Source: Campylobacterota bacterium
Lineage (GTDB): Bacteria > Campylobacterota > Campylobacteria > Campylobacterales > QNZT01
Direction: 5' to 3'
Assembly (NCBI GenBank): GCA_022600175.1
Contig: JAHZKW010000052.1
Coordinates: forward strand, 1 to 34,638
DNA length: 34,638 nucleotides
Shown: positions 24,236 through 33,934 of the stretch, one piece after another
How the letters are laid out: every line of letters begins with the position of its first letter
Position numbering within the stretch: the first letter of the stretch is position 1
Notes under the pieces: model-generated
Database searches by the model: none
Seen by the model: the letters and a program-made list of their open reading frames with translations, nothing else
What the model was told of the DNA's origin: nothing
Position numbers and translations under genes: made by a program

Positions 24236-25483
24236 TTACTGCATATATTTTTTTAATACTTCCGGAATTGCAATAGTTCCATCACGTTTTTGATAGTTCT
24301 CCATCACTGCAATCAACGTCCTTCCTATGGCCAGTGAAGAGCCATTGAGGGTATGTACAAGTCTATTTTTTTTACCATCTTTATAACGGATCATGGCACG
24401 TCTTGCTTGAAAATCTCTGGTGTTTGAGACAGAGCTGATTTCACGGTAGCGGTTTTGACCTGGCAACCAAACCTCAATATCAACAGTTTTTGCAGCACCA
24501 AATCCTAAATCACCACCACAAAGCATCACAAGTCTATGCGGTAGTCCTAATGCTGTCAAAAGATCACTTGCACATGAGAGCATATCATCAAATACTTGAT
24601 CACTCTCCTCTGGTTTTGCAAGAGCAACAAGTTCGACTTTACCAAATTGATGTTGTCTGATCATTCCTCTAGTATCACGTCCTGCACTGCCGGCCTCTTT
24701 ACGAAAACATGCGGTATACGAGGTAAGTTTGATGGGTAGTTCATCTGCTGTTAAAATCTCATCTCTAAATAGATTGGTGACAGGTACTTCTGCTGTAGGA
24801 ATAAGGTAGAGATTTTCACCCTCAATTTTAAAAAGATCATCTTCAAACTTTGGTAGTTGTCCAGTACCTTTAAGGGAGTCTTGGTTTGCAATAAAAGGAA
24901 CTGAGACTTCATCAAAGCCACGTGATCTGTTAAAGTCAAGCATAAAGTTTACTAGGGCACGTTCAAGTCTTGCTGCATCATTTTTCAGGACTGAAAAACG
25001 GCTTTTGGTGAGTTTAACACCGCGTTCAAAGTCAATCCACTCTTGATTACTATCCAGATCCCAGTGTTCTTTGGGGGCAAAATCAAAAACAGGAGTATCA
25101 AGTACTTTTTTAAGCTCTATATTATCCTCTTCATCACTCCCCTCTGGCACACTATCATCAGGGATATTAGGCACACCTAGGGCAATCTCTGAGAGTTTTT
25201 CCTCTAAGAGTCTAACGACCTCTTGTTGTGCTGTGATTTTCTCTTTGTTTTGATCAAGCTGGGATTTAAGCTCTGCAATATCTTTTCCCTCTTTTTTATA
25301 AATAGGGAAAAGTTTACTTTTTGCATTTTGGTCTGCTTGTAACTGTTCTAATAGGTTACGCTTCTCTTTAAGCTGAAGTGATTCCTCTTTTAAGAGTTCT
25401 AAGAGGGCGGCATCAATTTTTTTCTTTTTAAGCTTTTGGCTTACGGCTTCAAAATTGTTTTGTAGTGCTTTTAAATCAATCAT
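24236..25483 (-). CDS. serS: seryl-tRNA synthetase
   Basis: A 415-residue class II synthetase. The N-terminal long coiled coil that grips the tRNASer variable arm spans about 1-110. Class II motif 2 is [20 protein letters not shown] (about 263-282), and motif 3 is [17 protein letters not shown] (about 379-395). The PTAEVPVTN block (about 228-236) binds serine. AAGGGAT lies just before the ATG; the gap to trpS is 8 nt and to pflB 9 nt, so the three are co-transcribed. Confidence 0.98.
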   Translation of the reverse strand: MIDLKALQNNFEAVSQKLKKKKIDAALLELLKEESLQLKEKRNLLEQLQADQNAKSKLFPIYKKEGKDIAELKSQLDQNKEKITAQQEVVRLLEEKLSEIALGVPNIPDDSVPEGSDEEDNIELKKVLDTPVFDFAPKEHWDLDSNQEWIDFERGVKLTKSRFSVLKNDAARLERALVNFMLDFNRSRGFDEVSVPFIANQDSLKGTGQLPKFEDDLFKIEGENLYLIPTAEVPVTNLFRDEILTADELPIKLTSYTACFRKEAGSAGRDTRGMIRQHQFGKVELVALAKPEESDQVFDDMLSCASDLLTALGLPHRLVMLCGGDLGFGAAKTVDIEVWLPGQNRYREISSVSNTRDFQARRAMIRYKDGKKNRLVHTLNGSSLAIGRTLIAVMENYQKRDGTIAIPEVLKKYMQ

Positions 25484-25491
25484 CTTATCCC

Positions 25492-26457
25492 TTATCTATA
25501 GATGCCTACAGCATCCCTAATTTTTTGCATCTTGACTGCTGCGATCTCTTGTGCCTTTTTTGCACCCTCTAATAAAATATCTTTGACTTCATCTTGATGC
25601 TCCAAGTAGTAAGCTCTTTTTTGGCGTGGGGCTTCAAAATAGTCCCATATTCTCTCTTTAAGATAGAGTTTAAAGTGACCATGCCCCTCTCCACCTCTTT
25701 GATAACGTTCTTGTAACTCTATGAGTTCATTATTATTTAAAAAGAGTTTTGAGAGGTTATAGACATTACAGTTTTCATACTCTTTGGGCTCTTCAACTGG
25801 AACACTCTGGGTAACAATTTTTCCTGTCTGTTTTTTGAGCGCTTTTTCAGTCGTAAAAATGTCAATGGTATTGCCATAACTTTTACTCATTTTGGCACCA
25901 TCAATGCCTGGTACAGCTGCAATATTATCATCGACTTTAAAGTTAGGCAGTGTAAAAGCTTCACAATGATCGTTATTAAATTTAATTGCAATATCCCGTG
26001 TAATCTCTACATGCTGGATTTGATCTTTTCCTACAGGTACTACTTCTGCATCATAGAGCAAAATATCTGCTGCCATAAGTACAGGATAAGAGAAGAGAGC
26101 ATGATTTGCAGCAATGCCCTTAGCTACTTTATCTTTATAACTATGTGCACGCTCCAAAAGTCCCATTGGTGTATAGGCTGAAAGTATCCAGTAGAGTTCT
26201 AAAACCTCTTTGACATCTGATTGTGCCCACATAATCGTTTTTTGGGGATCAATACCAAGTGAAAGATAACTAATGGCTGCTTCAAGGGTATTTGCTTTAA
26301 GTGCTTGTGGATCCTTGAGTGAAGTGAGTGCATGATAATCTGCAATAAACATAAAGAGTTCATTATCATTTTGTAACTGAACCATCTGTTGGATGGAGCC
26401 AAAATAGTTTCCCAGATGAAGGGTGCCTGAGGGTTGTATACCTGTAAATACTCGCAT
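25492..26457 (-). CDS. trpS: tryptophanyl-tRNA synthetase
   Basis: A 321-residue class I synthetase. The HIGH motif appears as [12 protein letters not shown] (about residues 9-20), and the KMSKS loop as [12 protein letters not shown] (about 194-205). [11 protein letters not shown] and [22 protein letters not shown] are the typical TrpRS blocks that bind tryptophan and the adenylate. The length is normal. No T-box or trp leader peptide is visible upstream; an AGGAAA ribosome site and a TATAAT box are present. It is the first gene of the trpS-serS-pflB operon. Confidence 0.98.
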   Translation of the reverse strand: MRVFTGIQPSGTLHLGNYFGSIQQMVQLQNDNELFMFIADYHALTSLKDPQALKANTLEAAISYLSLGIDPQKTIMWAQSDVKEVLELYWILSAYTPMGLLERAHSYKDKVAKGIAANHALFSYPVLMAADILLYDAEVVPVGKDQIQHVEITRDIAIKFNNDHCEAFTLPNFKVDDNIAAVPGIDGAKMSKSYGNTIDIFTTEKALKKQTGKIVTQSVPVEEPKEYENCNVYNLSKLFLNNNELIELQERYQRGGEGHGHFKLYLKERIWDYFEAPRQKRAYYLEHQDEVKDILLEGAKKAQEIAAVKMQKIRDAVGIYR

Positions 26458-26491
26458 ATTGATCTATTTCCTATTTTTTAAAAATCACATG

Positions 26492-26497
26492 ATTATA
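26492..26497 (-). promoter_or_regulatory. -10 box of trpS-serS-pflB
   Basis: A perfect TATAAT on the minus strand (26497-26492), 34 bp before the trpS ATG. The predicted transcript starts near 26485. Confidence 0.55.
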
Positions 26498-26569
26498 TCT
26501 AAATAATTTAATTTTTAGATAGCAGAGTAGGGCACAGAGTAAAGATATGTTTCAAATGGTAAAAAAAGT

Positions 26570-26575
26570 TATACT
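26570..26575 (+). promoter_or_regulatory. possible -10 box of the subtilase gene
   Basis: TATACT in the 216-bp divergent gap between trpS and the subtilase. It would leave a leader of about 90 nt. The rest of the gap (26458-26673) is AT-rich without any other structure I can see. Confidence 0.35.
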
Positions 26576-26673
26576 AAATTAAATTAAAGGCAAAAAAGTA
26601 AAATAAAATTGTTCAGTTTTAGAAAAGTTAACCGAATTACTTTTTAGATAAAGCGTGATTTGGAGATAACACA

Positions 26674-28662
26674 ATGAAATATAGAATTTCAACACTAACC
26701 TTAAAAACACTTCTAGGTCTAACAACTTTAGATCAAAGTCTATCAGCATTGACATTAAATGGTACAGAAGTGCACTTTTCCAATGACTCAAAAAATGAAC
26801 TGCAACTAACAACAAGAGCACTCTCAAACAGTGAAAAAACTATTATTGCAAAATTTAGTGCTCCTTTGGATCAACAAAAGCGCGAATTACTCTACAGTAA
26901 AGGAGTAAGTACTATAGTATATGCGGGCGATTTAAGTTATTATCTTTATGGTAAATCTTATATCTTAGAGACATTAGATTTTGAAGGTACGGATTTTATT
27001 TCGCAGGCATCAATGTTGAGCACATATCGTACAAAAGAGAGTGGTTTAACAACACTTGGTGTAGGTGCGTACCAAAATATTAATGTACTTTTTTTACAAG
27101 AACTTACCAAAGAAGAGGTTGTTTCATATCTCGAAGAACATGATATTGATGCTATTGTACACAAAGCAGTAGCAGAACTTCGAGAAGCACAGATTGAGGT
27201 GCGTTCAGAAGATTATGAAAAATTAAAACAGTTACCTTTGATCCAATATATCGATAAAAATCATCGACTCATCACCATCAATGGTGAAAAGAGTACCAGA
27301 AATCGTAAAACTGCAGAGAGTCTCAATGTCTCTGATCTCTGGACAAAATATAACCTCAATGGTGAAAATATACGTATAGGGATTGTTGATGGTGGTATTG
27401 TAAGAGATACACATCAAGAGTTTAATAGCAATGGATATAAAAGTGTGATCAATAAATCAACAAACGTTGATGTCAACTTTCACGCTACACATGTTGCAGG
27501 GACAATTGTTGCAGATGGTGATAATGATAAAGCAAAAGGAATGGCAAGTAAAGCAACGCTTTATAGTTATGGCTTTAGTGATGTTGCTTTTGCTGAATCA
27601 TTTTTAAAACTCTATCAAGATGAAGGAATATTACTCTCTAATCACTCTTATGGTTATAGTGACAAGATTAGACTTGGTGAGTATGATAGTGATGCCTCAA
27701 CGCAAGATAGAGCAGTAGAAAATAATCCGTTTTTAAATGTATTTGAAGCTGCAGGGAATGATGGTGAAATTGCAGGGTATGGTGAGTATGGGATTATAAA
27801 AGGACCAGGAAATTCAAAAAATATTTTCACAATCGGTGCCTTAAATCTTACCTCTACTGGGGTAGCAGGGTTAAGTAGTACTGGGCCTGTGGATGATGGA
27901 CGGATTAAACCTGATCTTTGTGCAAGAGGTGAGTATATCACCTCTTCTACGGATGAGTCAGACAATAGTTATGCTATGATGAGTGGTACATCTATGGCAA
28001 CACCAGCTGCTACAGGAGCAGCGGCACTTTTGATTCAGCAGTATAAAAGAAGTACTGGTGGATATGATATGCGGCATGATCTTTTAAAATCAATCATGAT
28101 TAATACCGCTGTAGATAAAGAGAATCAAGGTCCTGATTATAAAGTTGGGTTTGGATTAATTGATGCTGAAGAAGCGGTGAATACAATCAAAAGTATCGAG
28201 AGTGATCAACCTTTAGTCAGCATTGGTGCATTAGCACATAATAGTGAAAGAGTCTATAACTTTACACTCTCAAATACAGCATCATTTAAAACAACACTAA
28301 GCTGGGTAGATCCTGCAGCAAATCCATCAAGTGCAGTGACTTTGGTTAATGATATTGATATGGTTTTAATCAATCAAACAACAGGTGCAACTTACTATCC
28401 CTATACATTGGATAAAAACAATCCTGACGTGTTAGCTGTCTCTAATAAACTTAATAGAGTTGATAATATCGAACAGATTGAAGTATCTTATTTACCGGCA
28501 GGATCTTATAGTCTACGTATTCATGGGCATAAGATTATTAGTGATTCTCAAGAGTTTGCAGTTGCTTCAAATTTAACAATTTTTGGTGGGAACAATATTG
28601 AAACGCTACGTGAAAGTAACTTAAAAAGTTTTGCTAAAAAAATCCATAACGAGATTTTATAG
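26674..28662 (+). CDS. secreted KP-43-type subtilase
   Basis: A 662-residue S8 serine protease. A weak signal peptide (about 1-25) and a long propeptide (to about 215) precede the catalytic domain: Asp239 in IGIVDGGIV, His270 in HATHVAGT (usual Gly replaced by Ala), oxyanion Asn362 in AAGNDGE, and Ser440 in GTSMATP. The C-terminal beta-barrel (about 510-640) has TLSWVDPAA, LVNDIDMVL, DNIEQIEVSYLPAGSYSLRIHG and QEFAVAS, the pattern of KP-43 and related proprotease-type domains. The total length is close to the 640 residues of the KP-43 precursor. TTGGAG lies 8 nt before the ATG. No secretion partner is adjacent. It ends 2 bp from the gene on the other strand. Confidence 0.88.
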   Translation: MKYRISTLTLKTLLGLTTLDQSLSALTLNGTEVHFSNDSKNELQLTTRALSNSEKTIIAKFSAPLDQQKRELLYSKGVSTIVYAGDLSYYLYGKSYILETLDFEGTDFISQASMLSTYRTKESGLTTLGVGAYQNINVLFLQELTKEEVVSYLEEHDIDAIVHKAVAELREAQIEVRSEDYEKLKQLPLIQYIDKNHRLITINGEKSTRNRKTAESLNVSDLWTKYNLNGENIRIGIVDGGIVRDTHQEFNSNGYKSVINKSTNVDVNFHATHVAGTIVADGDNDKAKGMASKATLYSYGFSDVAFAESFLKLYQDEGILLSNHSYGYSDKIRLGEYDSDASTQDRAVENNPFLNVFEAAGNDGEIAGYGEYGIIKGPGNSKNIFTIGALNLTSTGVAGLSSTGPVDDGRIKPDLCARGEYITSSTDESDNSYAMMSGTSMATPAATGAAALLIQQYKRSTGGYDMRHDLLKSIMINTAVDKENQGPDYKVGFGLIDAEEAVNTIKSIESDQPLVSIGALAHNSERVYNFTLSNTASFKTTLSWVDPAANPSSAVTLVNDIDMVLINQTTGATYYPYTLDKNNPDVLAVSNKLNRVDNIEQIEVSYLPAGSYSLRIHGHKIISDSQEFAVASNLTIFGGNNIETLRESNLKSFAKKIHNEIL

Positions 28663-28693
28663 TATTAAAGTGATTCTAAAACTTTAATACTAT
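28659..28693. terminator. perfect palindrome between convergent genes
   Basis: Arms of 13 bp (28659-28671 and 28681-28693) flank a 9-nt loop. The left arm holds the subtilase stop and the right arm lies in the last codons of the facing gene. It could stop transcription both ways, but neither side has a clear T-run and the stem is AT-rich. Confidence 0.5.
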
Positions 28694-29468
28694 CTTGTAT
28701 AATGGTTTGAAAGTCCTCTTTAGTATCTGTTGAGACGCTATTTTGATCTGTTGTACTAGGTGTGAGATTTGGAGTACGCAGATAACCAATGATTGTATCT
28801 GCCTCTTCTTCAAGTTGCTTTACTTGTTCACTATTGTCTTTGATTTTTAAATTTTTAGGCAAGATAAAAATATCAAAACCAATTGCTTTTTTTTCGATCT
28901 TTGTTGCAACCATTTTTGTATGGAAACCTAAAATTTCTGTCTCTGTTTTTAAAACTAATTCACTATTTTCAGCAGTATAAGTGTTAACCCCCTGGATAGA
29001 TTCAAGATTACAGTTAAATCCTAAAATCTCAGTAACATGAGGCTTTAGCGTACCTTTAAGATTTTGGAGAGAGTTTTGTTTAATATCTGTAAGGTTTTTA
29101 GTGACAATTTTTTTCTCTTTTTTTGAGAGTTTTGCAAAACGTTTTTGCAAGAGATATTTCATGTTTGGTAGTTTCGTAGTACTGTTTGACTCTAAATCAA
29201 TCTCATAGATCCATTTGGGTGTGATATGTGTAAAACGATCTGTTGTACTATTTTGACGCATAAACTTACTTTTGGTATTGGTATAGCGTACTTGTCTTTT
29301 ACCATACTCTTTGATATAGAGTGTTTTAGTACCATACTCACTGCCACTGACACTATAGTGTACAATACCCTCTTTAAAAGGGATTTCTTTATCAAAAATA
29401 TTTGATGCACTTAAGGGTAGAGCGCATAGGGAGAGAAAGAGTACAATGTAGTATTTAATCTTAATCAA
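28665..29468 (-). CDS. secreted protein, DUF4412-like
   Basis: A 267-residue exported protein starting at TTG (29468), with AGGAA 6 nt upstream. The signal peptide is clear: KIKYYIVLFLSLCALPLSAS, cleaved after SAS or LSA. The mature part has repeated short beta strands: GIVHYSVSGSEYGTKTLYIKEYG, WIYEIDLESNSTTKLPNMKY, EILGFNCNLESIQGVNTYT, LVLKTETEILGFHTKMVATKIE. That is the rhythm of DUF4412/LolA-like beta-sheet proteins, a weak match. A helical tail (about 215-267) follows. It faces the subtilase gene across 2 bp. Function unknown; an outer-membrane or lipoprotein-handling role would only be a guess. Confidence 0.65.
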   Translation of the reverse strand: MIKIKYYIVLFLSLCALPLSASNIFDKEIPFKEGIVHYSVSGSEYGTKTLYIKEYGKRQVRYTNTKSKFMRQNSTTDRFTHITPKWIYEIDLESNSTTKLPNMKYLLQKRFAKLSKKEKKIVTKNLTDIKQNSLQNLKGTLKPHVTEILGFNCNLESIQGVNTYTAENSELVLKTETEILGFHTKMVATKIEKKAIGFDIFILPKNLKIKDNSEQVKQLEEEADTIIGYLRTPNLTPSTTDQNSVSTDTKEDFQTIIQDSIKVLESL

Positions 29469-29480
29469 ATCTTATTCCTA

Positions 29481-29540
29481 ACAGATAGTGAGATAGTTAA
29501 GATTATAACAAATAAAACGATTTTTAAAGACAGATAGTGA
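29481..29540. repeat. 11-bp direct repeats flanking a promoter
   Basis: ACAGATAGTGA occurs exactly at 29481-29491 and 29530-29540, 49 bp apart, with a partial copy (AGATAGT) at 29491-29497. Between them, on the minus strand, lies a TGT-TATAAT box (29507-29502) for the gene starting at 29468. The layout suits an operator pair on both sides of a promoter. The rest of the 29469-29620 gap shows nothing else clear. Confidence 0.45.
29502..29510 (-). promoter_or_regulatory. extended -10 promoter of the DUF4412-like gene
   Basis: On the minus strand TGT precedes a perfect TATAAT (29507-29502), 33 bp before the TTG start at 29468. Confidence 0.6.
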
Positions 29541-29609
29541 AAAAACTTTAGCTTTTCTTTTGCAAAAAACTAATTTTATAAGTAAAGTGTAACAATTTGT
29601 AGAGCTCTG

Positions 29610-29635
29610 TTGAAGATTGTTTAGTCAATCTTCAA
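29610..29635 (-). terminator. hairpin at the end of lepA
   Basis: A perfect 10-bp stem (29610-29619 and 29626-29635) with a 6-nt loop encloses the lepA stop codon. No T-run follows on the minus strand, so it may be an RNA-stabilising end rather than a full intrinsic terminator. Confidence 0.45.
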
Positions 29636-31414
29636 TACAGTCATGAATGCCTCTTGCGGTAGTTGTACTTTACCGATAGATTTCATTCTCTTTTTTCCCG
29701 CTTTTTGTTTTTCAAGTAGTTTTCGTTTACGGGTGATATCACCACCATAACACTTAGCAGTTACATTTTTTCCCATAGATTTTACAGTCTCTCTAGAGAT
29801 TACTTTATTGCCAATACTCGCTTGAATGGCAACTTCGAAAAGTTGTCTAGGTACAAGCTCTTTCATCTGTTTTACAAACTCACGACCTTTACTGAGTGCT
29901 TTAGAGTTTGGTACGATAATGGAGAGCGCATCAACAACTTCCCCTGCAACACGGATATCAAGCTTGACAAGGTCACCTTCACGATAACCCACAGGATCAT
30001 AATCAAAACTTGCATACCCCTTAGTGACTGATTTTAACTTATCATAAAAATCCATCACAATTTCATTCATAGGAATAGCATACTCTAAAAGTACACGCTC
30101 AGGACTCAAATAGTCCATCTTCTCTTGGATACCACGTTTATCATTGACCAGTGTGATGACATTGCCTAAATACTCATTTGGTGTCAAAATGGTAGCTTTT
30201 ACATAAGGCTCTAGGATTTTATCCATTTTATTGGTTGGTGGAAGCTCACTTGGGTTTTGGAGTTCAATTTCAGAACCATCATTGAGAATGACTTTATAGG
30301 TTACCGTTGGTGCTGTAGCAATAAGATCAAGGTTAAACTCTCTCTCTAAGCGCTCTTTAATCACTTCCATATGAAGCATGCCTAAAAAGCCTACACGAAA
30401 GCCAAAGCCAAGGGCTGCTGAAGTTTCAGGCTCATAAGAGATACTTGAGTCATTGAGCCTGAGTTTATCTAGGGCATCTCTGAGATCTTCAAACTTATCC
30501 GTCTCTATAGGATAGATTCCTGCAAAAACAAAAGCTTTAGCCTCTTCAAAACCACCAATAGGTTCAGCCGTAGGGTTTTTAAGACATGTAATGGTATCAC
30601 CCACTTGAATGTCACCCACAGTTTTAAGTCCTAAAGAGACAATACCGATTTCACCTGCTTTGATACTTTTAGTCGCTACTGGTTTAATAGGGTGCGGATA
30701 GTTAAGCGTTAAAACTTCATGTTTCTTTTGGGTTCCCATCACAAGGACTTCTTGACCTTTTTTGATCTCACCGTCATAGACACGAACCAGTGCCAAAGCA
30801 CCTAAATAGCTATCAAACCAACTGTCATAAATTAACGCTTTAGTCGGCGCATTTTCATCACCTGAAGGGGCAGGGATACGATCGATGATTGCATCTAAAA
30901 GTTCTGTTATCCCTATACCACTTTTGGCACTTACTTCTAAAGCGTCTGTACAATCAAGACCAATCGTATGCTCAATCTCATCTTTGACACGATCAGGATC
31001 AGCCGCAGGAAGGTCAATCTTGTTAAGAACTGGTATCATCTCTAGATCATTATCTAGTGCGATATAGACATTGGCAATGGTTTGTGCTTCTACCCCTTGA
31101 CTGGCATCTACAATCAGTAGTGCACCTTCACTTGATGCGAGTGAGCGACTCACTTCATATGAGAAGTCAACATGGCCTGGAGTATCTATGAGGTTTAAGA
31201 TATAAGTCTGCCCATTTTTCACATAGTCAAGTCTTACACTTTGTGCTTTAATGGTGATACCACGCTCTTGCTCAATATCCATAGTATCCATCATTTGGGT
31301 ACTCATCTCTCGATTGGTGACAGCACCACACTCTTGAATCAATCGGTCTGCTAAAGTACTCTTTCCATGATCAATATGTGCGATAATTGAGAAGTTTCTA
31401 ATAAGCTCCTGCAT
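29621..31414 (-). CDS. lepA: elongation factor 4
   Basis: A 597-residue translational GTPase, normal LepA length. The P-loop is AHIDHGKST (12-20), G3 is DTPGHVDF (about 78-85) and G4 is NKIDLP (about 132-137). Domains II, III and V follow, and the C-terminal domain special to LepA ends [19 protein letters not shown]. LepA binds ribosomes and is linked to 30S assembly and elongation under stress. The ATG follows the prs stop directly (TAG-ATG) without a visible ribosome site, so translation depends on prs. Confidence 0.98.
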   Translation of the reverse strand: MQELIRNFSIIAHIDHGKSTLADRLIQECGAVTNREMSTQMMDTMDIEQERGITIKAQSVRLDYVKNGQTYILNLIDTPGHVDFSYEVSRSLASSEGALLIVDASQGVEAQTIANVYIALDNDLEMIPVLNKIDLPAADPDRVKDEIEHTIGLDCTDALEVSAKSGIGITELLDAIIDRIPAPSGDENAPTKALIYDSWFDSYLGALALVRVYDGEIKKGQEVLVMGTQKKHEVLTLNYPHPIKPVATKSIKAGEIGIVSLGLKTVGDIQVGDTITCLKNPTAEPIGGFEEAKAFVFAGIYPIETDKFEDLRDALDKLRLNDSSISYEPETSAALGFGFRVGFLGMLHMEVIKERLEREFNLDLIATAPTVTYKVILNDGSEIELQNPSELPPTNKMDKILEPYVKATILTPNEYLGNVITLVNDKRGIQEKMDYLSPERVLLEYAIPMNEIVMDFYDKLKSVTKGYASFDYDPVGYREGDLVKLDIRVAGEVVDALSIIVPNSKALSKGREFVKQMKELVPRQLFEVAIQASIGNKVISRETVKSMGKNVTAKCYGGDITRKRKLLEKQKAGKKRMKSIGKVQLPQEAFMTVLKID

Positions 31415-32344
31415 CTATGAAAAAAGTCCGTTCACACTTTCGTTGTGGTAGATTCTACGGATCACTTCACTAAAGAGATGTGAGACTGAAAGTACAGTGA
31501 TCTTTTCACTCTCTTGTGAAAGAGGTATCGTATCTGTAACAACTAATTCATCTAAACCACCTTTTTCAATCCTATCATAAGCTGGACCACTAAGGACAGG
31601 ATGTGTACAAAATGCCATAGCAGAGTTTGCCCCTTTAGATTTGAGTGCTTCAGCCGCTTTGACCATTGTACCTGCTGTATCGATCATATCATCAATAAGA
31701 ATAACATCTTTACCCTCTACATCACCGATGATGTTCATCACTTCACTCTCATTGGCTTTTTCACGTCTTTTGTCAACGATCACAAGATCAAGACCCATTG
31801 TTTTTGCAAACTCTCTTGCACGTGCAACACCACCAATATCTGGACTTGCAACGATTGGGTTTTTGAGATTTTTTCGCTGCAGATAATCACGAAAGACGAT
31901 AGAACCATAGAGATTATCCACAGGGATATCAAAAAAGCCTTGGATTTGACCTGCGTGAAGATCAACTGTAACGACTCTGTCGATGCCTGCAGTTTCAAAG
32001 AGATTAGCCACAAGCTTTGCAGTGATTGGCACACGAGGTGCTGCTTTTCTATCTTGTCTTGCATAACCAAAGTAAGGAACAATGGCAGTGATTGAGTTAG
32101 CAGAACTTCTTTTAAGTGCATCTGTCATGACTAAAAGTTCCATCAAGTTTGCATTAGCAGGGGCACATGTAGATTGGATGATAAAAACATCGCGTCCACG
32201 TACACTCTCGGTAATACGTACACCAATCTCACCATCACTAAAACGTGTAACTGTTGCTTCTGAAAGCGGGATTGATAGATACTTTGCAACTGATTTGGAG
32301 AACTCTAAATTTGCTGTTCCGGAAAAGACTTTGTAGCCCCTCAT
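31415..32344 (-). CDS. prs: ribose-phosphate pyrophosphokinase
   Basis: Makes PRPP from ribose 5-phosphate and ATP for nucleotide, histidine and tryptophan synthesis. From ATG 32344 it has 309 residues, the usual class I length; AAAGG sits upstream. An in-frame extension to 32422 lacks support. Visible are the opening KVFSGTANLEFSKSVAKYL, FSDGEIGVRI (flexible loop), YFGYARQDRK (ATP/Mg), VDLHAGQIQGFF, and the PRPP loop VILIDDMIDTAGTM. It precedes lepA with no gap. A weak -10 candidate is TAGAAT at 32378-32373 on the minus strand. Confidence 0.97.
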   Translation of the reverse strand: MRGYKVFSGTANLEFSKSVAKYLSIPLSEATVTRFSDGEIGVRITESVRGRDVFIIQSTCAPANANLMELLVMTDALKRSSANSITAIVPYFGYARQDRKAAPRVPITAKLVANLFETAGIDRVVTVDLHAGQIQGFFDIPVDNLYGSIVFRDYLQRKNLKNPIVASPDIGGVARAREFAKTMGLDLVIVDKRREKANESEVMNIIGDVEGKDVILIDDMIDTAGTMVKAAEALKSKGANSAMAFCTHPVLSGPAYDRIEKGGLDELVVTDTIPLSQESEKITVLSVSHLFSEVIRRIYHNESVNGLFS

Positions 32345-32436
32345 GATATATGACCTTTGAAGTTTTTTGGCGATTCTATCGAAAGTGTGCTTTGAGGCTG
32401 TTGTATTAAAAACGCAGGTCATGTATGATGGTTTAA

Positions 32437-33150
32437 TTATTGAATTAAGCCCATTGATATTAATCGTTTTTCAATAGCAGAATGTAATCTCTTTTTAGTT
32501 TTCATCTCTAATCTATTTAATTCTTTTGTAGTTATTTTTCTTTTTCCGTCTTCCCAAATGATTGGGTCTATATCAATTCTCTCAGCGATGATTGTTCTAC
32601 AAATTTCTTTCATTTCATTTTTATGAAATAATCGTAATCTATAAAAAATTTGCAGTTGTGAGTCATGAACAGATTTTAAAAATTGTCTTTTAAAAATATA
32701 TATACCACTTTGATTGATATATGATCCTACAACCAATAAAATATAGTCTAATTTATTTTTTTGCATAATTGGTGCTAAACTCTTTTTAAGTCCTGAATCT
32801 ATAAATTCCCATACTTCACCTTGTTCGTTTTTTAATGCTGTTTTATGACGTATCTCATCAATATTGTAGTTAATATCTATAGTTGTGAGATTTGACCTAG
32901 TTTTTAATTGGGTACCTACTTCATTGTTAATAAAAGATGATAAATTCCAATCACTTATATCTTGATATTTAAGTTCATTATTAAATATGGTTGTACCAAT
33001 AAGACGAAGGGAGAGTTGATTACCATCTACAACTACAACACCAATTTTTTCTATTTTACTAAGTTTTTTAGCATTTAGTGGTTTCATACTTGAACAACTG
33101 ATTAAAGTAAGTGAGAGCGATATAATTATTAAAATGTTAGTTATTTTCAT
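32437..33150 (-). CDS. AT-rich lipoprotein, unknown
   Basis: I do not recognise this 237-residue protein. It has a lipoprotein signal: MKITN, hydrophobic ILIIISLSLTLI, then the lipobox LISC with Cys19 followed by SSM, so outer- or inner-membrane anchoring is expected. The body has two blocks of strands (IEKIGVVVVDGNQLSLRLIG and LDYILLVVGSYINQSGIYIF), a conserved-looking EVWEFIDSGLKKSLAPIM helix, and a Lys/Arg-rich C-terminal helix. The gene is clearly more AT-rich than lepA or prs nearby. AAAGGAAC gives a ribosome site, 9 nt after bpt. A secretin- or CsgG-like accessory is not supported. Confidence 0.7.
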   Translation of the reverse strand: MKITNILIIISLSLTLISCSSMKPLNAKKLSKIEKIGVVVVDGNQLSLRLIGTTIFNNELKYQDISDWNLSSFINNEVGTQLKTRSNLTTIDINYNIDEIRHKTALKNEQGEVWEFIDSGLKKSLAPIMQKNKLDYILLVVGSYINQSGIYIFKRQFLKSVHDSQLQIFYRLRLFHKNEMKEICRTIIAERIDIDPIIWEDGKRKITTKELNRLEMKTKKRLHSAIEKRLISMGLIQ

Positions 33151-33159
33151 TTTGTTCCT

Positions 33160-33927
33160 TTAAGTATGTTTACTACTTTCAGGAGGTATCCACAAAGGCT
33201 CTTCCTCTATCTTTGGAAAACCATCAAGTAGTTGTTGTGGTGTAAAGTTGGTTTTATAGGCAAATGCTTTGCAGCCTTCAACCCAATACCCAAGATAGAT
33301 CCATTCCAGCTCTAGGAGTTTTGCCAACTCTATCTGGTAGAGTAGGGAGTAGGTACCTAGTGAGAGTCTTGCATAGTCTGGATCATAAAAAAAGTAGATA
33401 GAGCTTATCCCATCTTCAAGTACATCTATGAGGTCAACACCAATAAGTTTTTCATCTCTGATATAGAGTACCTCTTTTCCAAATTCTCCCGCACCCTCTA
33501 CAAAATTTTCAATATATTCACGTGTAGTGATATCTTTTTGTTTCCAGCCATCTTTATCACTTTTAAAGTCATGGTATTTATTGTAAAGATCTAAATGCAT
33601 ATAAGAGAGGGTAGGCTTTTGCACGATGATACGTGTCTCTTTATTACGACTTTTTGATTTTTTTTGTGATTTTGAGAGTTTGAAGTCATTGACATGAATG
33701 CGCAAGGATTTACACTCATTGCAACCCTCACAGATAGGATGAAAGTAGTAACACCCAAATCGTCGCCATCCTCTTTTGATCACCGCACTGTTAAACTCTG
33801 GAGTTGCATGACGAACATATTTGTAGTTCATACGTACTTTATTTTCAGGAATATAGGCACACTCATAATCAAGCATGCAGAAATCCTTAGAAGCAGGGTT
33901 AAGCAGTTCTTGTGACTTATTGATCAT
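33160..33927 (-). CDS. bpt: aminoacyl-tRNA-protein transferase Bpt
   Basis: A 255-residue N-end-rule transferase that adds Leu (or Arg-type substrates) from aminoacyl-tRNA to protein N-termini, marking them for ClpS/ClpAP. The family core is present: DYECAYIPENKVRMNYKYV (about 20-38), RRGxCYYFHPICEGCNECKSLRI-type block with four Cys, and C-terminal DLIDVLEDGISSIYFFYDPDYARLSLGTYSL and YLGYWVEGCKAFAYKTNF. ATG 33927 is chosen because it begins 7 nt after the upstream stop; ATG codons at 33975 and 33972 would add 15-16 residues and overlap the upstream gene. Known homologue: Campylobacter Cj1035c. Confidence 0.9.
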   Translation of the reverse strand: MINKSQELLNPASKDFCMLDYECAYIPENKVRMNYKYVRHATPEFNSAVIKRGWRRFGCYYFHPICEGCNECKSLRIHVNDFKLSKSQKKSKSRNKETRIIVQKPTLSYMHLDLYNKYHDFKSDKDGWKQKDITTREYIENFVEGAGEFGKEVLYIRDEKLIGVDLIDVLEDGISSIYFFYDPDYARLSLGTYSLLYQIELAKLLELEWIYLGYWVEGCKAFAYKTNFTPQQLLDGFPKIEEEPLWIPPESSKHT

Positions 33928-33934
33928 GATGTGA

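Noticed and set aside
29469-29620. Possible small RNA or tRNA in the lepA-DUF4412 gap
   Set aside because: No cloverleaf, TTCGA-type loop or independent terminator was found; only repeats, a promoter and the lepA hairpin.
32345-32422. N-terminal extension of Prs
   Set aside because: Prs is normally about 309 residues and begins at KVFSG; the ATG at 32344 has AAAGG upstream.
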